Below are positions 34,295 through 39,287 of a stretch of DNA of 39,287 nt, in pieces. Positions within the stretch are counted from its first letter, which is position 1; every line of letters starts with the position of its first letter. The notes below the pieces were generated by a model. That model had not been told where the DNA came from. It saw only the letters and a program-made list of their open reading frames with translations, and ran no database searches. A program made the position numbers and the translations under genes. This DNA comes from Prolixibacteraceae bacterium (GTDB taxonomy: Bacteria > Bacteroidota > Bacteroidia > Bacteroidales > Prolixibacteraceae). The stretch lies in NCBI GenBank assembly GCA_021740385.1, contig JAIOZY010000047.1:1-39287 (forward strand), given 5' to 3'.

Positions 34295-35881
34295 TTATTC
34301 AAACGGTCTGAAATTCATACCCAAAAGTTCTAATGTCGTTTTATGTCTTTCCAACCTTCTCATAAAACCTGAAAGTTCCTTTTTTCCAGGGGCTGTCCAG
34401 CAAACTTCGGACATGGCACAAAGCCTCGGAAAAATCATGTATTCGGCATGTTCGGGTGTTGGAATATATTCGGTCCAAACATTGGCCTGGGTGCCCAGAA
34501 TGTATTTTTGTTCTTCTTCATCCAAAACACCGGGAACCGGATCATAGGTGTAAATATCCTTTATTGTGGTCATTCCACCTATAGCGAGAGGTTCACCTTC
34601 GGGACCAGCCTGGTAGTGGTCTAAATAACAAATATCGTTGGGCGTCATAATTACATCGTGTTGTTGCCGGGCAGCAGCTATGCCGCCTTCTTCGCCACGC
34701 CACGACATCACGGTTGCATTCGGTGCCAGTCCGCCTTCAAGTATCTCGTCCCAGCCAATAATGCGTTTGCCTTTCTCATTCAGGTATTTCTCGATGCGCT
34801 GAACAAAGTAGCTTTGCAATTCATGTTCATCGGCCAACCCCTCTGTTTTAAGACGTGCCTGGCAATGCGGACATTTTTCCCAATTGGCTTTCGGGCATTC
34901 GTCGCCTCCTATATGGATGTATTCGCCCGGGAAAAGATCAGCCACTTCGCTTAACACATCTTCGAGAAATTCGAACGTGCTTTCTTTACCGGCACAGTAC
35001 ACATTTTCCGAAACGCCCCATTTGTTCCATACCTCTACTTTCTGATCGAAACAACCCAGCCACGGATAGGTTGCCAGCGCTGCCTGGGCATGACCGGGCA
35101 TCTCTATTTCGGGAATAACAGTAATATGGCGTTTTGCAGCATATTCAACCACCTCGGCTATCTGCTCCTGCGTGTAATATCCGCCGTAACGGATTGAGTC
35201 GAATTTTTCGGGACGTTCACTTGCATGACCAATAAGCGTGCTGTTGCGCCAGGCACCAATTTGGGTCAGTTCGGGATATTTTTTTATTTCAATTCGCCAG
35301 CCCTGGTCTTCAGTCAGGTGCCAGTGAAAACGGTTGAGTTTATGTGCCGCCATGGCATCAAGCATTTTTTTAATGAAATCCACTTCAAAAAAGTGACGGC
35401 AAACGTCAAGATGCATGCCCCGGTATGGGAAGCGCGGTTCATCGGTAATTTTTATGGCCGGAATTTTAACTGTTTCTCCTTGCTGAACAGGCATTAACTG
35501 CCTCAACGACTGGATACCGTAAAACAGTCCGGCTGCCGTTTGTGCTTTGATCCGTATTTTTTTACCGTCAACCTGCAGGGTGTATCCCTCAGGTGTATCA
35601 ACCAATTCAGATAGTTCCAGCCTGATAACGTTTCGTTGGTTTCGTTCAGTTGTTGCCTCAAGCATAAAACCAGTTTGGTTGGCAATGTATTGAGTTAGCA
35701 GTAAAGCTTCATTTTCGAGCCCTTCATCGTAGTTAATGCGGGTTTTTTCACTCAACCGGTAAAATCCCGGTGGCGTTTCCATTTGCAGGGGTTGTGGAAT
35801 AATGGCCGGTTGTGGCTGTGTTTTTTCACTTGTACAGGCAAAAGTCACAAGTATCAGAATAAATGCAGGTTGAAGTTTCAT
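34295..35881 (-). CDS. Beta-N-acetylhexosaminidase lipoprotein (GH20)
   Basis: This 528-residue GH20 enzyme releases terminal GlcNAc/GalNAc from glycans by substrate-assisted catalysis. The lipoprotein signal is 'MKLQPAFILILVTFACTSE'. The N-terminal GH20b domain spans ~25-145 ('IIPQPLQM', 'GYTLQVDGKKIRIKAQTAAG'). The catalytic TIM barrel begins at ~150 ('YRGMHLDVCRHFF', 'LNRFHWHLTEDQGWRIEIKK'), with the catalytic pair Asp327-Glu328 in 'HIGGDECPK', and later 'GWDEILEGG' and 'ATVMSWRGEEGG'. Length and motifs are complete. It should be tethered in the periplasm or on the outer membrane and may feed on host, fungal or peptidoglycan amino sugars. The start is ATG at 35881, 3 bp after the PIN-toxin stop. 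Confidence 0.95.
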   Translation of the reverse strand: MKLQPAFILILVTFACTSEKTQPQPAIIPQPLQMETPPGFYRLSEKTRINYDEGLENEALLLTQYIANQTGFMLEATTERNQRNVIRLELSELVDTPEGYTLQVDGKKIRIKAQTAAGLFYGIQSLRQLMPVQQGETVKIPAIKITDEPRFPYRGMHLDVCRHFFEVDFIKKMLDAMAAHKLNRFHWHLTEDQGWRIEIKKYPELTQIGAWRNSTLIGHASERPEKFDSIRYGGYYTQEQIAEVVEYAAKRHITVIPEIEMPGHAQAALATYPWLGCFDQKVEVWNKWGVSENVYCAGKESTFEFLEDVLSEVADLFPGEYIHIGGDECPKANWEKCPHCQARLKTEGLADEHELQSYFVQRIEKYLNEKGKRIIGWDEILEGGLAPNATVMSWRGEEGGIAAARQQHDVIMTPNDICYLDHYQAGPEGEPLAIGGMTTIKDIYTYDPVPGVLDEEEQKYILGTQANVWTEYIPTPEHAEYMIFPRLCAMSEVCWTAPGKKELSGFMRRLERHKTTLELLGMNFRPFE

Positions 35882-35884
35882 TTT

Positions 35885-36322
35885 TTACTTTTTAATATGA
35901 GTATATAATTCATTAAAAGTTATTAGCCTTTCAAAACCTTTTTGTGATAAATGCTTCATCAGCTTTTTATCTCCTGTTAAAAGCCTGCATTTCAAATGAA
36001 TTGCCAACGCAACAAAAATAATATCATCAAAATCGACTCCAATTGTCAATTTTTCAGCTTCTCTTAAAATTTCTTTTGGAATAAAATCCTCAGAGATGAA
36101 AGTAATCTTTGAATAGAATAATTTAGTCAACTCATCAATCTCGCTATCAATTAGAAGAGTATGTTCTTTGATTTTTCCTGAATGAAGAAACAGTTCTTTT
36201 TGTAAGTATATCGGGCTATAAAATTGAATTGATTTTCCGGAATGCAACAATAATTGCCCAATACGGCTTTGAGAATTAAGGATTGCGCTGAATACAATGT
36301 TTGTATCAACAATAATCTTCAT
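35885..36322 (-). CDS. PIN-domain toxin of a toxin-antitoxin pair
   Basis: This 145-residue single-domain PIN protein belongs to the 'putative toxin, PIN family' type (COG1569-like). The acidic site starts with Asp6 in 'MKIIVDTNIVFSAI', continues at 'SEIDEL' and the 'GVDFDDIIFVALA' helix, and ends at 'LLTGDKKLMKHL', the expected metal-binding Asp positions of an RNase fold. It overlaps the upstream small gene by 4 bp (ATGA), the usual arrangement of antitoxin followed by toxin. All acidic residues appear intact. The target RNA is unknown. Confidence 0.88.
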   Translation of the reverse strand: MKIIVDTNIVFSAILNSQSRIGQLLLHSGKSIQFYSPIYLQKELFLHSGKIKEHTLLIDSEIDELTKLFYSKITFISEDFIPKEILREAEKLTIGVDFDDIIFVALAIHLKCRLLTGDKKLMKHLSQKGFERLITFNELYTHIKK

Positions 36323-36522
36323 TTTAATAGCCTGTTACGATTCGATTTATACCAATTTTTGTTAATAGACGAAGCCAATTCATCTACAACTGGTTGTGGA
36401 GTCTTATACTTAGATGTTATTTCTTTATATCTGAATATATTGGCAATTTCCTGAAGTTCTTCAGTGTTTATTGTTGGCTCCAACCTTATGATAACCTCTT
36501 TTTTTGTTCTTTCAATAATCAT
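36319..36522 (-). CDS. Antitoxin partner of the PIN toxin
   Basis: The frame is open from a TTG at 36549, but that codon lies upstream of the predicted transcript start. The ATG at 36522 gives 67 residues starting 'MIIERTKKEVIIRLEPTINT'. The N-terminal part looks like a short beta-strand/helix DNA-binding element, and the C-terminal part, ending 'NKNWYKSNRNRLLK', is charged, as in toxin-wrapping tails. Its role is inferred from length, position and the ATGA overlap with the toxin rather than from a recognised family. Confidence 0.75.
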   Translation of the reverse strand: MIIERTKKEVIIRLEPTINTEELQEIANIFRYKEITSKYKTPQPVVDELASSINKNWYKSNRNRLLK

Positions 36523-36536
36523 TTTTCTTTTTTTCA

Positions 36537-36544
36537 CAAATATA
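36537..36544 (-). promoter_or_regulatory. Predicted -7 box of the toxin-antitoxin operon
   Basis: On the minus strand the sequence TATATTTG matches TAnnTTTG and is placed 15 bp before the ATG at 36522. A clear -33 TTTG at the right distance is not seen. The short leader would leave little room for an untranslated region, which suits an autoregulated toxin-antitoxin operon. Confidence 0.5.
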
Positions 36545-36767
36545 TCCAAATCGAACCAAAACTCCTATGATTTTTAGCCCTTCGCAACAAATTGTCACAC
36601 AACCAAGAAACAATGCACCCTATTACAAAAAATTAGATAAAAGCCTGCACTCGTAACTAACAACCATGAATGATTAAAAGAAGAAAATACAGTATTCTTT
36701 CATCCTGACTCATCCAATCAATTCCAAAATAGCCTAACTTTACCTTACGTTATCAAAAAAGCACTTT

Positions 36768-37358
36768 ATGAAACCGTTGATTTCCATTTTTTTCATCGCG
36801 TTAATGCTGAGCAATTTCACCGGCTGCAAAAAGGAAAAAAACTGTCCGGGGCTTGACCCGGCCGATCTTTCTGAATTCCCCTACCCGGTTGCCGATACCC
36901 TTGTTTTTGAAAATGACCAGCAAGAACAATTTCTGATTTTCATTTCCGAGATTCAACTATCTGAACCCTATTCTTTTGAATGCCAGGAGATGTACAATGT
37001 TTGCGCATGTCTGAACTCAGCCGAGGCCCTGGCTACCGATTCCCGGAACAACGTTCCCTACACCTTTCTGAAAATGGAACAATCGGATATTTCCACCATG
37101 CAATATTTCAAGTACAACCTGAGGGGATTTTATTTTGAATTCGATTTTAGAAACGAGCTTCCGTATATCAACCAGATGGAACACCTCACCTACCATTCTG
37201 CCCTTACCATTGGGGCTGTCACCTATGAAGACGTAGTCGAATTCAGGAACATGGAACCCGAGTCGGCCAATATTTCCAGGGTATACTTCAACAAGGAAAA
37301 TGGGATTTTACGTTTTATAATTAATTCTTCCGGGGAACAATGGGATTTGGTTCCCTAA
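36768..37358 (+). CDS. Hypothetical lipoprotein
   Basis: This 196-residue protein has a clear lipobox signal ('MKPLISIFFIALMLSNFTGC', then KKEKNCPG). The mature part has no recognised domain. It contains Cys residues at 'FECQEMYNVCACL' (about residues 75-88) that may form disulfides, and beta-strand-like stretches ending 'GEQWDLVP'. It stands alone: the toxin-antitoxin operon is divergent upstream and a palindromic repeat follows. A weak -7-like box (TAACTTTA, 36735-36742) lies upstream. It is probably a periplasmic or outer-membrane-attached protein of unknown function. Confidence 0.82.
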   Translation: MKPLISIFFIALMLSNFTGCKKEKNCPGLDPADLSEFPYPVADTLVFENDQQEQFLIFISEIQLSEPYSFECQEMYNVCACLNSAEALATDSRNNVPYTFLKMEQSDISTMQYFKYNLRGFYFEFDFRNELPYINQMEHLTYHSALTIGAVTYEDVVEFRNMEPESANISRVYFNKENGILRFIINSSGEQWDLVP

Positions 37359-37399
37359 GGAGGGAGATGGGACGTGCGTATTGCATTCGCCCGATTACC

Positions 37400-37418
37400 G
37401 TGCGATTAAAAATCGCAC
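37400..37418. repeat. Palindrome after the lipoprotein gene
   Basis: GTGCGATT-AAA-AATCGCAC is a perfect 8-bp stem. Outer sequences (TGGGACGTGCG at ~37369 and CGCACTTCCCA at ~37414) could form a competing stem. It shares wording with the palindrome at 34094-34164. Confidence 0.7.
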
Positions 37419-37429
37419 TTCCCAACTGG

Positions 37430-37565
37430 TTACGAAGGCTAAAGAAAGAAAAATAAGGTTTTCCCGGCCATGTCCGAAATTTATTCAGGTGCACAAACAA
37501 ACCTTATTTCCGGTTTTAACCTTCGTAACAACTCGCACACCCTCCACACACCCAACCTTATTTTA
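37430..37565. repeat. RAYT-type palindromic repeat (R2)
   Basis: The left arm holds TTACGAAGG (37430) and AAATAAGGTT (37451); the right arm holds AACCTTATTT (37500), AACCTTCGTAA (37518) and AACCTTATTTTA (37554). The blocks are reverse complements in mirror order, giving a long imperfect hairpin. The stretch ACTCGCACACCCTCCACACA is identical to that in R3. The reading frame 37381-37620 across it is not a gene. Confidence 0.78.
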
Positions 37566-37629
37566 CCCACACAAAAGGAAGGCGGAGCTTAAATATTTGA
37601 ATGAGAGAAAAAAGAAATGAAGGCAACGA

Positions 37630-38409
37630 TTAAAGGCTATTTAAAATTTCTTCCATTTTTTCTTCAAGGAATTCCCTGATTTTATCCCGTTTTTTCTTTG
37701 GTAACTTTTCATTCAATTCAATGTGAAATTTGTTGGCAGATAAAATTACCGTGTAAGGCTTTTCGGGCTGCCCTTTTTCGGCCTTGACCAATGCCTGAAC
37801 TTCCATTCTTGATAATCCTTCTTTTTTGAATTGCTGATAAATTAACCACTGTTTTTCAGAAACCTGGTTTTCATCAACTTTCTCAACTTTACGGATAATA
37901 CGTAACAAACGTACATCATTGGTAGTGTTGTTTTTCAACAGGTCATCAATAATGCGTTGGTCCATATTAACCGTATTGAGCAAATCGCCCACGTAGGTTT
38001 CGTCTTTCCCAATGGCTTTTGAAAGTTCACGTTTATCTTTGAAAATCCCCTGTTCAAGCACTTTTTTAAACGCCAGGGCTTTTTCGATGTTCGATAAATC
38101 TTCACGCTGAAGGTTGGCGGCTACCGACATGGCCTGTGCTTCCCTGTCGTTGTATTCCTTCACGATACATTCAATGGTTTTGCGGCCAAGCTGGCGGTAA
38201 GCTTCAACACGGCGGTGACCATCGATAACTTCGTAACCTTCATTTTTGGCTCGAACAATAACCGGGCTGATTAAACCCGTTTCGGAAATGCTCCTTTTAA
38301 GGTTTTCTAATTCTTTATTTCGGATACCTTCGTCTCCTTTTAACATTAAACGCCCCTGAAAAGGCGATTCATGAAGGTCTTTAACGTTGATGGCTAAAAT
38401 ATGTTCCAT
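37630..38409 (-). CDS. Solitary ParB-like CTP-binding/partition protein
   Basis: The frame can be extended to a TTG at 38445, but that codon overlaps the promoter. The ATG at 38409 gives 259 residues. The ParB N-terminal nuclease/CTPase-like domain spans ~1-110: 'GLISPVIVRA', 'YEVIDGHRRVEAYRQLG' (the GxxRxxA motif) and 'ANLQREDLSNIEKA' (the ENLQR-type motif). The middle helix-turn-helix is at ~130-160 ('ELSKAIGKDETYVGDLL'), and the charged C-terminal part could dimerise. No parA is adjacent and no parS-like site is obvious. Solitary ParB-like proteins occur on mobile elements and as regulators, so a chromosome segregation role is not assured. It is divergent from the transposase gene. Confidence 0.87.
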   Translation of the reverse strand: MEHILAINVKDLHESPFQGRLMLKGDEGIRNKELENLKRSISETGLISPVIVRAKNEGYEVIDGHRRVEAYRQLGRKTIECIVKEYNDREAQAMSVAANLQREDLSNIEKALAFKKVLEQGIFKDKRELSKAIGKDETYVGDLLNTVNMDQRIIDDLLKNNTTNDVRLLRIIRKVEKVDENQVSEKQWLIYQQFKKEGLSRMEVQALVKAEKGQPEKPYTVILSANKFHIELNEKLPKKKRDKIREFLEEKMEEILNSL

Positions 38410-38442
38410 AATATTATGCTTAATATATTTTGCAATTTTATG

Positions 38443-38450
38443 CAAATATA
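38443..38450 (-). promoter_or_regulatory. Predicted -7 box for the ParB-like gene
   Basis: The minus-strand sequence TATATTTG fits TAnnTTTG, 33 bp before the ATG at 38409. It overlaps the alternative TTG start at 38445, which argues for the shorter protein. The -33 element is not clear in the A/T-rich DNA. Confidence 0.55.
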
Positions 38451-38548
38451 GTAATACTTTTAAAATTTTAGCGGTTTGTTTAAAAAATTGTATTTTTAGG
38501 TCATTGATAATTTATTGATTAATTCCGACCTTTTAAAACGTATTGAAG

Positions 38549-38989
38549 ATGAAAATTGAATATGACAACCTTTACACACACATTGTCCTCTGCACCTATA
38601 AGCGTTTGAGGATAATTCCCGAGAAAAACCGTAACCGTATTGAGAAATACATTACCGGTATAGTTACCAACAACAGTTCTAAATTATATGCCATATATGC
38701 CAACCCTGAGCATTTACATTTGTTGGTTTCAATTAATCCGGGTTTATCGGTTGAAGACATGGCTACGATTATTGCCGATAGTTCTGAAGCTTTTATAAAC
38801 GAGAACAAATTGGCAATTGGTAAGTTTCGGTGGCAGCAATCAGCATCAGCGTTTTCTGTATCGAAGGGAGATGTTGACAGGGTTTGTAAATATATTTTGA
38901 ACCAGCCCCAACATCATAAACGGTATAGTTTTCAGGAAGAGTATGAAGCGTTTTTGAAGTTTTATCAGGATACGCTGAAAAAGAAATAA
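38549..38989 (+). CDS. Y1 transposase of the IS200/RAYT type
   Basis: This 146-residue protein (ATG at 38549; the TTG at 38543 is less likely) belongs to the TnpA/REP-associated tyrosine transposase superfamily (COG1943), single-strand DNA nucleases. The HUH motif is 'NPEHLHLLVSI' (about residues 52-62). The catalytic Tyr is expected in 'RVCKYILNQPQHHKRYSFQE'. The segment 'GKFRWQQSASAFSVSK' matches the family's 'F.WQ.G..AFS.S' region. All key residues seem intact. No TnpB is nearby. The stop codon is 2 bp from a palindromic repeat array, as in RAYT-REP loci, so it probably handles these repeats rather than a classical insertion sequence. Confidence 0.88.
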   Translation: MKIEYDNLYTHIVLCTYKRLRIIPEKNRNRIEKYITGIVTNNSSKLYAIYANPEHLHLLVSINPGLSVEDMATIIADSSEAFINENKLAIGKFRWQQSASAFSVSKGDVDRVCKYILNQPQHHKRYSFQEEYEAFLKFYQDTLKKK

Positions 38990-38991
38990 GG

Positions 38992-39217
38992 TAAATAAGG
39001 TTGGGGCTGTGCGTACACCAACGGGCTACGAAGGGTTCTCATGTTAAATAAGGTTTTATCCGGTCATGGACGAAATCATTTTAGGTGCAGTAACAAACAT
39101 TATTTCCCGATTTCAAACCTTCGTAATAATGGATACACCTCTTACAATCAAACCTTATTTACCGGTTTTAAACCTTCGTAAAAACTCGCACACCCTCCAC
39201 ACACCCAACCTTATTTT
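38992..39217. repeat. RAYT-associated palindromic repeat (R3, full copy)
   Basis: The left arm is TAAATAAGGTTG (38992), GCTACGAAGG (39025) and TTAAATAAGGTTT (39044). In the middle is a half-copy with TATTTCCCGATTTCAAACC and TTCGTAA. The right arm is AACCTTATTTACCGG (39150), AAACCTTCGTAA (39170) and CCAACCTTATTTTG (39205). The arms pair in mirror order over ~70 nt each. It starts 2 bp after the transposase stop. Confidence 0.82.
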
Positions 39218-39242
39218 GCCACCGACCACGGATGATGGCTGA

Positions 39243-39287
39243 AATAAAGTTAATAAGGTCAGGACACAGAGGGATACCAACGGGCTA
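39243..39287. repeat. Next repeat unit, cut by the window edge (R4)
   Basis: It contains TTAATAAGGT and ends in ATACCAACGGGCTA, matching ACACCAACGGGCTA near 39014-39027 of R3. The array therefore continues beyond the window. Confidence 0.65.

Noticed and set aside
37381-37620. 79-residue open frame after the lipoprotein gene
   Set aside because: It runs across a palindrome and a RAYT-type repeat; its composition follows the repeat and the same sequence occurs non-coding elsewhere.
38549-38989. Complete IS200/IS605 insertion sequence
   Set aside because: There is no TnpB/accessory gene and no simple left/right ends around the gene; the flanking palindromes are also found without the gene, which fits a RAYT better.

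Overview
This looks like chromosomal DNA from a Bacteroidota bacterium, probably of the Bacteroidales/Marinilabiliales type. Evidence: the 16S rRNA 5' end is preceded by a TTTG / TAnnTTTG promoter typical of the phylum; several large secreted proteins carry C-terminal tails of the type IX secretion system (T9SS) 'type A' class; lipoprotein signals, a 7TMR-DISM regulator and many extragenic palindromes are present. No species can be named from the sequence alone.

Layout. (1) 1-3820: 16S rRNA 5' end and its promoter on the minus strand, a GNAT acetyltransferase, then a translationally coupled GHL10-type glycoside hydrolase-like lipoprotein and GT2 glycosyltransferase. (2) 3855-9035: a large PAS/GAF sensor histidine kinase, and on the opposite strand a membrane-bound 7TMR-DISM protein ending in a LuxR-type DNA-binding domain. 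(3) 9158-30177: the core of the window. Three paralogous T9SS-exported right-handed beta-helix proteins (called A1, A2 and A3 here) carry 1, 2 and 6 copies of a ~360-400 residue beta-helix/choice-of-anchor module on one common ~510 residue C-terminal region. A1 is split by a one-base frameshift. Each has a neighbouring tiny protein (signal peptide, Pro-rich stretch, one membrane helix, basic tail) that resembles short protein-sorting-signal proteins. Between A2 and A3 sit a TPR lipoprotein histidine kinase, two LuxR-type response regulators (one with degenerate key residues), a 334-bp MITE-like structured element and two copies of a 46-bp conserved intergenic motif. (4) 30178-34087: palindromes and a terminator, then a T9SS-exported CotH-kinase/lamin-tail protein. 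(5) 34295-36522, minus strand: GH20 beta-N-acetylhexosaminidase lipoprotein and a PIN toxin/antitoxin pair. (6) 36768-39287: an unknown lipoprotein, a solitary ParB-like protein, and a divergently transcribed Y1 (RAYT/IS200-like) transposase whose stop codon runs into a palindromic repeat array. Related repeat copies lie in the intergenic regions upstream.

How it may work together (inference): region 3 looks like a surface-protein locus that expands by module duplication and recombination, with its own membrane-linked regulators (7TMR-LuxR, TPR-kinase plus response regulators) and dedicated small membrane peptides. The flanking hydrolases (GHL10, GH20) and the CotH protein are also envelope or exported proteins. 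The RAYT with its repeats suggests that part of the intergenic repeat content is generated locally.
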